Positions 33,965 through 45,157 of a DNA stretch of 45,738 bases are shown here, piece after piece (within the stretch, counting starts at the first letter, position 1; every line of letters starts with the position of its first letter). Position numbers and translations under genes: made by a program. This stretch comes from Tubiluchus corallicola (taxonomy: Eukaryota > Priapulida > Priapulimorpha > Priapulimorphida > Tubiluchidae). Under the pieces are notes generated by a model that was not told where the DNA came from, ran no database searches, and saw nothing but the letters and a program-made list of their open reading frames with translations. The stretch spans positions 1 through 45,738 of the forward strand of contig JAQGDQ010001347.1 in assembly GCA_030141605.1 (NCBI GenBank), in the 5' to 3' direction.

Positions 33965-34603
33965 CAGTCATTCCTAACTTGGGGTACGAGTACCCCTTGG
34001 GGGTATGGAATAGCTAAGCCAGGGGTAACCGAAAGTTGCGTCGTGTAAAGCGTCAGAATGTTCTGTATTGCCGTACAGCGTACAAGTACAGAGTACACGT
34101 ACAGCGTACACGTATGAAGTACAAATTTTGTGGGGGTAGCAGCTTCATGGTGTGAGGAAAGAGCTACGAGATTTAAATCCTTAAATATCACGATTGTTTG
34201 TATTTTAAAAGTTTGTTGTTTTTGCAACACATTAGCGTTTTTCGGGTAATTCACTGCGCGCTGCCGGGCGTTGTAACGGGGTCAATTTATTATGTAAAAT
34301 AGACTTCTTGGCACAGCAAAATGCGGTGGAAGTTTTTGGAAAAGCGCACATCAATGAGGCGGCCATTGAAGCTACTTCACAGTTCGACTGCAAGTTCGTC
34401 TTTTGATTTAACAAGTAATATTCCTTTTTCTTTCATTTTGTTCATGAATTTGGTGTTTCGTTTATCGTTTTTGTTTGTATAGCTAAATCATAGTAGTAAA
34501 AAATGTTTTCTTGAAACTCATGTTGTTAAAAAATGTTAAGGGGTACCCGGTAGATTGCTGAATTTTGAAAGGAACTTGGCTACAAAAAGGTTAGGAATCA
34601 CTG
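33965..34603. mobile_element. hAT-type nonautonomous element with perfect 8-bp duplication
   Basis: Flanked by GTTTATAG at 33957-33964 and 34604-34611. Ends are CAGTCATTCCTAACTTGGGG and the inverted AAAAGGTTAGGAATCACTG. Internal short frames show no clear transposase. Confidence 0.85.
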
Positions 34604-34645
34604 GTTTATAGCATTGTTATAAACATGCAGTCGGTGATACATTCG

Positions 34646-35282
34646 TGTGCTTGCAAACCTGAACTGTCTGTAAGTCGGCAAAGCTAAAACTACGTTACGA
34701 TGCTGCAAAGTAGACTGCACAAAAATTTGCTCAAGTCATTTTTTCTTTTTTATAAAAACAAATGCAAAATATTTTGGACTTTAATATTCTAGCATCAGAT
34801 TATTCAGAAAATGTTCAAAAAAATACTGAAAATCTAATTTCATAACCCCCTGCCCACTTTTTTGATTAGAAAACTTTAATGCAATTGTAAAAAAACTCGT
34901 AGTTTCTCTTGGAAGCACTCATCTTGCTTCGGGGTTTTTTTTCTCTTGCCAAACCCAAATCTTCGTCAAGAAGAGCCATCTACTGGATTTGAACACAACT
35001 GCAATGTGGTCTTGTAAAGTTCATAGTAACTATATATTTGTTCAGTTGTTAATTGTTTTGTAAAGATGCGACAAAAACAATGGCTGACTTTAAAAGTGTT
35101 TTTCTCAAGATTATGTTTTTCAGTGCGTAGCCTGCACCTCAACTTCAACGTGGATTATTTCAGCTTAGAAATAACATAGAGCGATGAACTTGGTATCAAA
35201 ATGAATAGGAGATTCAGAGTATGTGAATAACTAGAAAAGCTTAATTGCCGACTTGTGGACGATTTTGCTATGTAAACGCACA
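34646..35282 (-). mobile_element. TGTGCTTGC-ended MITE, copy 5
   Basis: Starts TGTGCTTGCAAACC; the far end is degraded (GCTATGTAAACGCACA). Internally matches the four other copies. Confidence 0.65.
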
Positions 35283-35898
35283 TTTTATGTACCTTATAGA
35301 TAGAGAATATCTTTTTATTACATTTATTTTCTTGCCTTATTTGTCAAATGATAAAATCAAGAATTATTTTATGTGGTATAAATAAACGATTCCATCTATA
35401 AATATCATATTTTTATACCATATTCATCATTTTATCATGTACATACAATATTAAGTACAACTGTTGTATTTTTGCATAGTAATAATTTTACAATTACAAT
35501 GTTAAACAGAATTATGTATGTTATTACTAGCTGATAATACTATAATACTATAGTATTATATATAATACTTATAATACTTATAATAATACTTATCAGCTAT
35601 ATAATACTAGCTGATAATCTGTGTTGATTTTTACTCTGTTGTTATGTGAAAGAATATTTATAAATGAAAAATAATACATGAAATGCTTAACCTTAGACAA
35701 ATTAAAAATCGATTTTTGACGAATAAAATGAAAAAAAATCTTTCAGTAACTGCAGTGTTTGTACTGTAACAACATACAGTGTCACTTGTGCGAAACCAGC
35801 TAATGCAGAAAATTTCACCTGTCCAGCCACAACACTCTGATACCGTTTGGCCTCAAGTCTACTCTGTTTTTAAGACGAAATTCTTGTTACAAGATGAG
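35283..35898. other. AT-rich intergenic region with a palindromic patch
   Basis: Around 35528-35622, words such as AGCTGATAATACTATAATAC recur in both orientations and could extrude as a cruciform. No gene is seen. Confidence 0.45.
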
Positions 35899-35902
35899 AG
35901 GG

Positions 35903-35946
<44 letters not shown>

Positions 35947-36022
35947 AGACAGAAAGAGAGAGGCAGAGAGAGAGAGTGAGAGAGAGAGAGAGAGACAGAG
36001 AGAGGATGAGAGAGTGAGCGAG

Positions 36023-36053
<31 letters not shown>

Positions 36054-36408
36054 AAGAGATAGAAAGAGAGAGGCAGAGAGAGAGAGGGAGAGAAAGAGGC
36101 AGAGAGAGAGAGACACAGAGAGAGAAAGAGAGAGAGACAGAGAGTGAGAGAGAGAGAGAGACAGAGAGAGGATGAGAGAGTGAGCGAGAGAGAGACAGAA
36201 AGAGAGAGAGAGAGAGATAGAAAGAGAGAGGTAGAGAGAGAGAGGGAGAGAAAGAGGCAGAGAGAGAGAGACAGAGAGAGAGGCAGAGAGAGTGAGAGAC
36301 AGAAAGAGAGAGAGAAAGAGAGAGGCAGAGAGAGAGAGAGAGAGGGAGAGAAAGAGACACAGAGAGAGAAAGAGAGAGAGAGAGTGAGAGAGAAAGAGCG
36401 AGAGAGAG
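35899..36408 (+). repeat. GA-rich microsatellite
   Basis: About 510 bp of (GA)n with GGCAGAGA-like and GACAGAAA-like interruptions. All six frames are open in places, with no coding meaning. Confidence 0.95.
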
Positions 36409-36684
36409 TATTAGTTCTAATATTTCACACTTTCATTTTTATTGTCTATAGTTTTTAATTATATCGTGCAGTAAATGTTTGCTTTTATGTGGCCATTTGG
36501 ACCGAAATACAATGATATTAAAAATGATAAAAACAATCACTATCACTAATCATCATCGTTAACATCACATTATATCACTGCGTAATCATCACTGATCATC
36601 ATCATAGCAGGAATCGTAACTTTCCTAGCTGTATTTCTATATTTAGTTAGCATTTATAAGTGGCAGACGTATGAACAGGTTGTC
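36409..36684. other. Intergenic, nothing recognised
   Basis: AT-rich; an imperfect ATCATC/ATCACT run lies at 36534-36605. Confidence 0.35.
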
Positions 36685-37190
36685 CAGTTGTGTAGCGATT
36701 AGAGGAGCAAAGGGGGAGCAACCGTTCTCCCTGAACAAATTTTTCAAAATTGCACTTTTTCAACAATAATTTTTCTAACTCTAGTTGAAAGTGGAATCTT
36801 CTTTTATTTTTTTAATCGAATTTACTGGAGTAATTATTTGACCTATTTTGGGATTTGTTTAATAGATGTTCTGTGTGTGCTTTGTATTATGTTTTATGTC
36901 TGTGGTTATCACTAAAAATTACTAAAAAATTGTATAGCTAAATGTTTGTCTAATATGTATATTGAGAATTATATTATTTAGTATTATTGTCCTAGTCAGT
37001 AGATTTGTTCTTAATCAATAAGCCTAGAAATAATGAAGTTGAACTCAAATCAAAATACGGTAGAACTTTAACTTTATTGTGTTTTAATTTTAAATACAAA
37101 CTTAAAATGTACAACCAATGCATTGAAAATGCTTGGTATATTTCACGACGCCTTGCTCGCCCTTAACGATGAAGCATGGCTACGCTCCTG
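36685..37190. mobile_element. hAT-like MITE with CAGnnGnGTAGC ends
   Basis: Left end CAGTTGTGTAGCGATTAG, right end GCATGGCTACGCTCCTG. The flanks AGGTTGTC and AGCCTGCC match only partly. The ORF starting at 37176 begins in its right end and has no other support. Confidence 0.42.
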
Positions 37191-37507
37191 AGCCTGCCGA
37201 TTCCTTTCAGTTGCAGTTTTTTTCTCATTAACAACGGCAACGATCAGCAAGGTTTTAGTTCATTTGCTTACAATTTTGCTTATTCGAATGGATCAAGACA
37301 TCACAGTACGGTTAGTGTATTTAGGAAATATTCGCCGCATCGTGAGTTTGCCGTGAGCGCAGGGACAAAGTCCATCGTGGGGGTAAATACGTGTCTAATC
37401 TCAGAAGATTAATTTTTTATTCTACTGTGTCAACGCGGTGCTAGTGGTGGTTTCATAAATTACACAGATAATTGAGCAGTGAGACATTAAAAATGGATTG
37501 GTGTGAA

Positions 37508-38137
37508 GCATTCTTTTGCACGTAGTTGCATTTTGTGAGTATTTCTTTTCATTTCTTGTAGTTTTCGTAACATAATAGTCAAAAATATGCACCTATATCT
37601 ATTCCTTTGATAGTAGTTGCATTTTGTGAGTATTTCTTTTTATTTCTTGTAGTTTTCGTAACATAATAGTCAAAAATATGCACCTATATCTATTCCTTCC
37701 CACGTAGTTGCATTTTGTGAGTATTTCTTTTTATTTTGTTGTAGTTTTTGTTACATAATATTTGCATAATAGCACCTTTACCCATTCTTTTGCAAGTAGT
37801 TGTGTTTTGTGAGTATTTCTTTTCATGTTTTGTGGTTTTTTTAACATAATAGTCACAAATATGCACCTATATCTACTCTTTTGCACGTAGTTTTGTTTTG
37901 TGAGTATTTCTTTTTATTTCTTGTAGTTTTTGTAACATAATAGTCACAAGTATGCATCTATACCTGTTCATTTGAACGTAGTTTTGTTTTGTGAGTATTT
38001 CTTTTTATTTCTTGTAGTTTTTTAACATAATAGTCAAAAATATGCACCTATATCTATTCCTTTCCACGTAGTTGCATTTTGTGAGTATTTCTTTTTATTT
38101 TGTTGTAGTTTTTGTTACATAATATTTGCATAATAGC
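37508..38137 (+). repeat. Tandem array of about 91 bp, seven units
   Basis: Units share CGTAGTT(G/T)..TTTTGTGAGTATTTC and CATAATAGTCA. Units begin near 37521, 37613, 37703, 37794, 37887, 37976 and 38069. Confidence 0.88.
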
Positions 38138-38640
38138 AATTAGCAATTTTCATTTTTTGCTATAGTTGCTTACTGTTGAAAAAATTTTTTAATTCGTTTT
38201 TTTAGTTTGAAATAGCTTTAAGGCGAGAGCGCCTATCATGGATTTGCACTGATAAATTATTGTAATAAGAGAATGTTGCTTTAAATCTTAGTGTGTTTAA
38301 TTTATTTGCTCTTCCCTGGTATTAATAATGCTGCGGAATTATTATGAAATCAACAAAGCATTATATAAAATGTGGACACACTACTAACATAATTTATTTA
38401 AATCACAAAAACCCAAATTTAACTATTGCACTTTAGATACATTTCAAAAAATAAAATTTGGAAGCATAAATCACAACAAAAATAGTTCCACATTCAACTT
38501 GAGATTGCTGTTGAAAATTTCCTCAGACATGTAGTTCTAACTTGCTACGTAATTCAATATTTGTTCTAGGGGTGAGTATCGAATGTTCGAATTCGATTCG
38601 AGCGAGTTTTTTTAGTTCGAATTCGATTACCGAAATAAAA
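38138..38640. other. Intergenic or 5' intron of the GST gene, nothing recognised
   Basis: AT-rich; a TTCGAATTCGATTCGAGC/TTCGAATTCGATTACC doublet lies at about 38586-38625. Confidence 0.35.
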
Positions 38641-38764
38641 ATCTGGGTAAAAGTACAGGTCTAGATACACCCTCGGTCTGACTCTACTTTGGCTGTAAGG
38701 GATATCGGATATAAGGGACGTCTTTTTCCGGTCCCGAGGTGTCCCTTATATCCGAGGTTAACTG
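38641..38764 (-). mobile_element. Tigger/pogo-like MITE, truncated copy 3
   Basis: In reverse orientation; its left terminus, read inward from 38764, is CAGTTAACCTCGGATATAAG. The other end is truncated. It stops 17 nt before the first recognised GST exon. Confidence 0.65.
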
Positions 38765-38781
38765 TAATTTTTTTGTTGCAG

Positions 38782-38923
38782 AAGTTGCTGAACGTTTGTA
38801 TAGTCTATGAACAATTCATTGAACATGCCGAGACCAGTGGACATTTACCGGGCTTCTAGACTCAAGAAGAAGGCAAGGTCACTTGGTGATCTGAATGATG
38901 GGGAAGTTAGTCCAACTACACAG
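38782..38923 (+). CDS. GST gene, exon with 5' UTR and first ATG (CDS from 38825)
   Basis: The acceptor TTTTTTTGTTGCAG ends at 38781, so a further noncoding exon lies upstream. Stops precede the ATG in frame. 33 codons starting MPRPVDIYRASRLKKKARSL are basic and could be a sorting or binding segment. The donor is CAG followed by GTTAAA (moderate). Confidence 0.55.
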
Positions 38924-41900
38924 GTTAAACTACGACCCTTGAGTTAGATTTTTCTTCTTTTGTTTTGCTCTTTTTTCTCTTTCTGTCGACTTTTCTTTCT
39001 ATTTCTGTTTGCTCATCTTCTACTCATGTTTGCTCTTTTTCTACTCCTGTTTGCTCTTTTTCTACTCCTGTTTGCTCTTTTTTTACTCCTGTTTGCTCTT
39101 TTTCTACTCCTGTTTGCTCTTTTTCTACTCCTGTTTGTTCTTTTTCTACTCCTGTTTGCTCTTTTTCTACTCCTGTTTGTCTTTTGCTAGTTCTGTTTGC
39201 TCTTTTGCTAGTTCTGTTTACTCTCTTGCTACTTCTGTTCACTCTTCTGCTACATCTGCTCACTCTTTTGTTACAATATTCACTTTTTTTCTACTCCTGT
39301 TTGCTCTTTTCTACTCCTGTTTGCTCTTTTGCTAGTTCTGTTTGCTCTTTTGCTAGTTCTGTTTACTGTCTTGCTACTCCTATATGTTCTTTCGCTACTC
39401 CTGTTTGCTCTTTTTCAATTTCTGTGTGCTCTTCTTTTTACTTCTGTTCACTCTTTTGCTACATCTGCTCACTCTTTTGTTACTCTATTCACTCTCTTTC
39501 TACATCTGCTCACTCTTTTGTGACGCTACTCACTCTTTTTCTACTTCTGTTTGCTCCTTTCTGCATCTTTTTGCCCATTTTCTAGTTCTTGCAGGAAAAT
39601 CTTGAAAGCATATTAGTGAGAAACATTAAATACTGGCTGTTGTTGCAGAATATTCGCCTGTATCCACCCATGCCTTCAAAGTCATTTGGCAGTTTATCAA
39701 AGGTTAATCAGCACATTCAGCGTGGATACTCTGAACCAAACGTGCAACACCAAAGTCACGTGAGTACCTGATTGGCTGTAACAATTGAATGGTTAAGTCG
39801 GTCTGACTGTTTAACATTTCCTCACTCACTCTATCTCAGCTTCTCTCTCTCTCTCACTCTATCTCTGCCTCTCTCTCTCTCTCACTCTATCTCTGCCTCT
39901 CTCTCTCTCTCTCTCTCTTTCTCTCACTCTGTCTCTCTTTCTCACTCACACACTCTCTCTCTCTCTCTCCCCTCTCTCTCTCACTTCCCTCATCCTCTCT
40001 CTCTCTCTCCCTCTGTCCCTCTCTCTCTCCCTCACTCTCTCTATATCCTCTGTCTCTCTCTCCCTCTCTCTCCCTCACTCTCTCTCTCCCCACTGTCTCT
40101 CACTCTCTCTCCCTCACTCTCTCTCTCCCCACTGTCTCTCACTCTCTCTCTCACTCTCTCTCTCACTTTCTCTCATCCTATCTCTCTCTCCCTCTGTCTG
40201 TCTCTCTCCCTCTCTCTCTCTCTCTCCCTCACTCTCTCTCCCCACTGTCTCTCACTCTCTCTCTCGCTCTCTCTTTCTCTCTCTCTCTCTCTCCTTTTCT
40301 CTCTCTCACTCTCTCTCTCCCCTCTCTCTCACTCTCTCACTTTCTCTCATTCTCTCTCTCTCTGTGTCTGTCCCTCTCTCTCCCTTTCTCTCTCTCTCAC
40401 TCTCTCTCTCTTCCCCCCTCTCTCTCTCCCTCTCTCTCTCGCTTCCTCTCATCCCCCCTCTCTCTCTCTGTCTGTCCCTCTCTCTCTCTCCTCTCTCTCA
40501 CTTTCTCTCATCCTCTCTCTCTCCCTCTCTCTCTCCCCCTCTCTCTCTCTCACTCACTCTCTCTATATATATATCTTGCTCTCTCTTTCTGTCTCCCTAT
40601 GTGACTGTCTCTGTCTCCCTCTCTGTGTCTCTCACTCTCTCTCCGCCCTCACTGTTCTGTTTGTTCTTTGTAATACTTTCTATTCTTTTGTCTCTAGTGC
40701 TTTCTTCTCTCCCTCTCTCTCTTTTTACTCTGTCGCTCATTTATTCACTCTTTCTCTCTCCATTGTTCTCTTGCTTCCTTTTCTATCCTTTCACCCTATT
40801 CCATTATCTGCATTATCTTATTTGTTTCCCATCCCAAAATATGTATGAAGCCCATTAAGTTGTTTCATCTTTGTCGTTTTGCAAACCCGTTTTCTTTGAA
40901 ATCCAATTTTAAATTAAAAAAATTCTGTCTGTCTGTCTATCTGTCTGTCTGCCTATGCTGATTACTGTAGTTTGTTGTCTTTTTCAGATGAAGATATCTC
41001 TAACAACAAAAATTGATCCAGTCACGTTGTACATTAATCCTGTTAGCGCACCTTCACGAGCCGTGATGATGGCAGCCAAACACATGAACATCCCTGTCAA
41101 ATTAAAAACAGTTGAATGGCAACGAGCTAAACCCAAAATTCTAGTGGTTAGTTAACGTTATTTGTGGAAATTGTAATTGTATATTTTTTAGGTGCTGCCA
41201 TCTATGAACTAATCCTTTTACATTTTACTAGCTAAACTCACCCCTAGTATAATTGTACATGCATTCACTGGATCTCTCCCTATTTTACAGTAATGGTTTT
41301 TGTGAAGCCAAGTTTGCATAATCACCTATACCTATATATACTGACTGGATTTACTTTCTAGTCACTGTCTAACTCTCAGTGTTCAGTGCAGGACTCTCTT
41401 GTCCTCAGTGTTCAGTGCAGGACACTCTTGTTCTCAGTGTTCAGTGTAGCAGTCATTCTACATATGTGTATGTAGTCTAATAAACACTTCAGTTTTGTGC
41501 AAATGTAGTATAGTTGTTTATTCTTGTTCTACAAAGTGAGTTATCTACAACTTCAAACATGACTTTCACACTATTAAAGCAAAACCGGATCCGATCTTAA
41601 ACTATAGGTCAAAACAATCTTTTCCTTAAAATATAGAAGGGAAACGTACTATTTTTTCAAAAATGACTTATATGAAAGAATTATTACCACACAAACACAA
41701 TTTCACGTTCGCGTCACTAGTTCTTCACTGTTACATGCATTTCAACATTTGCTAGTTAGACGGGCACTAGCACCTGCATTTCGGAAACGTGTTGCACAAT
41801 AACAGGTGCTGTACCTCTCAGTTCAGATGTGTTAGTTTATGATGAATGCGTTCGGCAGCACATGCATGAGCACAACGGTAAATTTGAATTTTTGAATTAA

Positions 41901-42412
41901 AACTTGCCTAGTTTTAGTACAGCACATTGAACATCTTACAGAAGCACTGCACTTCAATTTTCAGTTTCGCAAACACGTTCAACACGCTCGTGGAACATTT
42001 TTGTTGATGTAAATTATGTTAATTTGTGATGTCATCAATAGTTGGCTTGCCTACCGTTAACTGTTTTTAATCTGTTATTTAACTAAAGTGCGTTAGCAGT
42101 ATTCATTTTGTCAAAATGTTTACTTTTTAGCATACGTGAAAATAAGGTAGGATATGAAAAATCACACTGTGGATGATTTAAAACACTTTTTTTAGTTTCA
42201 AACTATTTTAGGGCAACCCTTATAGCACCCTCCCTATGTTGGAGGACGGAAAGGTGCTGCTCTGGGACGCACAGGTTATCATGACGTACTTAGCTAACAA
42301 ATTTGCTTCGGACAGTTTGCTGTATCCGCGTGACATTGTAGAGCGCGCTCTTGTGGAACAAGTCATGAATTTCAACACCAGGGTACTGTATCCAACCATA
42401 TTTGAATTCCTG
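38825..42412 (+). CDS. Glutathione S-transferase, Delta/Theta-like, with N-terminal extension; 3' end outside window
   Basis: Coding parts 38825-38923, 39595-39759, 40988-41146 and 42212-42412 join in phase 0 to 208 codons, open at the right. Residues 89-141 are a thioredoxin-fold start with LYINPVSAPSRAVMMAAK, matching the catalytic Ser region SAPxR of Delta/Theta GSTs. The next exon gives NPYSTLPMLEDGKVLLWDAQ, the cis-Pro and G-site region, then LLYPRDIVERALVEQVMNF starting the helical domain. GSTs conjugate glutathione in the cytosol. The usual E/D-S pair is Asp-Ala here. The first 88 residues are not GST-like, and exon 40988 begins exactly with ATG, so a short isoform may start there. Confidence 0.82.
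38951..39590 (+). repeat. Pyrimidine-rich 21-bp tandem array ending at a GST acceptor
   Basis: Regular TTTGCTCTTTTTCTACTCCTG units to about 39180, then degenerate units. It runs directly into the acceptor at 39594, so it doubles as an extended polypyrimidine tract. Plus-strand LLLFALF-type frames are by-products. Confidence 0.88.
39595..39759 (+). CDS. GST gene, N-terminal extension exon 2
   Basis: The acceptor TTCTAGTTCTTGCAG ends at 39594 and the donor is CAC followed by GTGAGT; 165 nt, phase 0-0. Contains SILVRNIKYWLLLQNIRLYP and a polar, Ser/Gln-rich rest. A second in-frame acceptor (TTGTTGCAG ending at 39648) could remove 18 residues. No family recognised. Confidence 0.62.
39824..40645 (+). 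repeat. CT-rich microsatellite
   Basis: About 820 bp of (CT)n with CACT, CCCT and GTCT interruptions, the complementary base class to the GA array at 35899-36408. Long SLSLS-type frames are artefacts. Confidence 0.95.
40988..41146 (+). CDS. GST gene, thioredoxin-fold exon
   Basis: The acceptor TTGTCTTTTTCAG ends at 40987, directly before ATG. 53 codons, phase 0-0, donor GTG followed by GTTAGT. Encodes the beta-alpha-beta start of the GST N-domain with the putative catalytic Ser in SAPSR. Confidence 0.88.
41163..41570 (+). mobile_element. Solo LTR, second copy
   Basis: Related to 22896-23285 along its length; starts TGTGGAAATT and ends GACTTTCACA. Flanks TTATT and CTATT may be a decayed 5-bp duplication. 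It contains an AATAAA and a duplicated CTCAGTGTTCAGTGCAGGAC word. It starts 16 nt after the end of the preceding GST exon. Confidence 0.72.
41576..42155 (+). repeat. Dispersed repeat C, copy 2
   Basis: Matches 3352-3790 with an extra segment around 41900-42030. No coding frame. Confidence 0.65.
42212..42412 (+). CDS. GST gene, G-site and first C-domain exon
   Basis: The acceptor AACTATTTTAG ends at 42211 and the donor is CTG followed by GTAAGT; 201 nt, phase 0-0. Has NPYSTLPMLEDGK, LLWDAQVIMTYLANKF and LLYPRDIVERA. The remaining C-domain exons are not in the window. Confidence 0.92.
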
Positions 42413-42465
42413 GTAAGTGTTGTCAGACTAGCTTTACATTTTTCACATTTAATAACTTCACCTGA

Positions 42466-42821
42466 AGTAAAGAGGACCTGTTAAACTATGTTAAAAGCGT
42501 TAGATTATGATAGATAATTATGTTGATGAATGCTGGCTTGAAGCCAGTTAAGGAGTGGTGTCACGTGAGCTAGTGATTCAGAACCGAAGCGTCGAAGCTC
42601 GGCGCACGATATATAAGCATTGTGATGCGCCCAGCTCAGGGATTGAGTGTGGGAGCTGAAGGAGAGCAAGCTAGATCAGGGGGCTTGGCATTACTATCTG
42701 TTGTATTTATTGTGTTTGATGTTCAATAAACGTGTAGTTTTATAATCTGACTCTTCATAGTTTTGCCATCCCTAAAACACCAATAATCAGATTCACTCAA
42801 CCAATACAACGAGTTATTTTA
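42466..42821 (+). mobile_element. LTR-like repeat D, copy 2
   Basis: Very similar to 31532-31875, with an ATATATAAG box and AATAAACGTG. Confidence 0.65.
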
Positions 42822-43444
42822 GTACTGATTCACATAATGTTTCTTTGAAATATTACACTTTTGTATAAAAATTATGTAGATACTTTGACTGCGCCATTCA
42901 AAATAGGTTTTATAAGACCTATGATTTTATGCTACTGTATGAGCACAGACATAGTTAAATGATTGCAAATTAGGTACTATTCTATTCAATAGAACCTTGG
43001 CTATCCAATCATTCTATTTGTTTAAGGATTTATAAATGATTTAATTGGATAAAATTAAGAAAAACACGCCCATTTCAGGCACTCCCACTTGGCGTATTGA
43101 GTAGGTTAGTCTGGTGTACACTTGCCTGATCGTACACACTATTTTATTGATTGCCTGCTTGCTATAACCCAAGCTGTGCAGTATTCTGCGATATTCAAGG
43201 AAAAAACAACTAATCAGCCAAGGGCAAATTATGGTTGATTCTTCTTTTAACAGAAATTTCCCGTTAAAAATAGAGTAGACTTGAGACCAGTGTGTATCAG
43301 AGTATTGTGTTTGGAAGAGCTGAAATTTCTTGCATTAGTCGATTTCAGTGCAATCGCTGCAGTTACTGAAATATTTTTTTTTCAATTTTTTTGTCAGAAA
43401 CAATTTTTAATTTATCTAAGGTACATAATTTTGCATGAAAATCC
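42822..43444. other. GST intron, nothing recognised
   Basis: AT-rich sequence with no supported exon or repeat. Confidence 0.35.
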
Positions 43445-45079
43445 ATTGAGTGTGAGAAGTAGAAACCTACGAAAATTATCAAATTGCACGTAATCCTTGC
43501 TAAGTGTGAGAAGTAGAAACCTACGAAAATTATCAACTTGCACGTAATCCTTGCTAAGTGTGAGAAGTAGAAACCTACGAAAATTATCAAATTGCACGTA
43601 ATCCCTGCTAAGTGTGAGAAGTAGAAACCTACGAAAATTATGAAATTGCACATAATCCCTGCTAAGTGTGAGAAGTAGAAACCTACGAAAATTATCAACT
43701 TGCACGTAATCCTTGCTAAGTGTGAGAAGTAGAAACCTACGAAAATTATCAAATTGCACGTAATCCCTGCTAAGTGTGAGAAGTAGAAACCTACGAAAAT
43801 TATGAAATTGCACATAATCCCTGCTAAGTGTGAGAAGTAGAAACCTACGAAAATTATCAACTTGCACATAATCCTTGCTAAGTGTGAGAAGTAGAAACCT
43901 ACGAAAATTATCAAATTGCACATAATCTCTGCTAAGTATGAGAAGTAGAAACCTACGAAAATTATGAAATTGCACGTAATCCCTGCTAAGTGTGAGAAGT
44001 AGAAACCTACGAAAATTATGAAATTGCACGTAATCCCTGCTAAGTGTGAGAAGTAGAAACCTACGAAAATTATCAAATTGCACGTAATCCTTGCTAAGTG
44101 TGAGAAGTAGAAACCTACGAAAATTATGAAATTGCACGTAATCCCTGCTAAGTATGAGAAGTAGAAACCTACGAAAATTATCAAATCGCACGTAATCCTT
44201 GCTAAGTGTGAAAAGTAGAAACCTACGAAAATTATCAAATTGCACGTAATCCCTGCTAAGTATGAGAAGTAGAAACCTACGAAAATTATGAAATTGCACG
44301 TAATCCCTGCTAAGTGTGAGAAGTAGAAACCTACGAAAATTATCAAATTGCACGTAATCCCTGCTAAGTGTGAGATTTAGAAACCTACGAAAATTATCAA
44401 CTTGCACGTAATCCTTGCTAAGTGTGAGAAGTAGAAACCTACGAAAATTATGAAATTGCACGTAATCCCTGCTAAGTGTGAGAAGTAGAAACCTAAGAAA
44501 ATTATCAAATCGCACGTAATCCCTGCTAAGTGTGAGAAGTAGAAACCTACGAAAATTATCAAATTGCACGTAATCCTTGCTAAGTGTGAGAAGTAGAAAC
44601 CTACGAAAATTATCAAATTGCACGTAATCCTTGCTAAGTGTGAGAAGTAGAAACCTACGAAAATTATGAAATTGCACGTAATCCCTGCTAAGTGTGAGAA
44701 GTAGAAACCTACGAAAATTATCAACTTGCACGTAATCCCTGCTAAGTGTGAGAAGTAGAAACCTACGAAAATTATCAAATTGCACGTAATCCTTGCTAAG
44801 TGTGAGAAGTAGAAACCTACGAAAATTATCAAATTGCACGTAATCCTTGCTAAGTGTGAGAAGTAGAAACCTACGAAAATTATCAAATTGCACGTAATCC
44901 TTGCTAAGTGTGAGAAGTAGAAACCTACGAAAATTATCAAATTGCACGTAATCCCTGCTAAGTGTGAGAAGTAGAAACCTACGAAAATTATCAAATTGCA
45001 CGTAATCCTTGCTAAGTGTGAGAAGTAGAAACCTACGAAAATTATCAAATCGCACGTCATCCCTGCTAAGTGTGAGAAG
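43445..45079 (-). repeat. 54-bp satellite array, about 30 units
   Basis: The unit contains GTGTGAGAAGTAGAAACCTA then CGAAAATTATCAAATTGCAC and GTAATCC(T/C)TGCTAA, with very low divergence. Because 54 is divisible by three, the minus strand stays open for up to 547 codons in one frame and 327 and 261 in another; these are not accepted as genes. It lies within the GST intron. Confidence 0.95.
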
Positions 45080-45157
45080 TTTTTAGGAACACGCGTAAAA
45101 TGGTTACATGTTAGTTTACGTGAAAATTTGTGAATCGTAACGGTATCTTTGGAAACT

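Noticed and set aside
34232-34414. Possible hAT transposase remnant
   Set aside because: The short minus-strand frame within the hAT-type element has no convincing motif.
37176-37412. 78-codon plus-strand frame
   Set aside because: It begins within the right end of a hAT-like MITE and lacks exon borders or recognisable domains.
38960-39585. Leu/Phe-rich frame resembling membrane segments
   Set aside because: Pyrimidine-rich 21-bp tandem repeat; three frames are open together.
39772-40848. 358-codon SLSLS-type frame
   Set aside because: It is a CT microsatellite translated in one of several open frames.
43412-45055. 547-codon minus-strand open frame
   Set aside because: It is produced by a 54-bp period; two different frames are open over the same DNA and neither has splice or family support.
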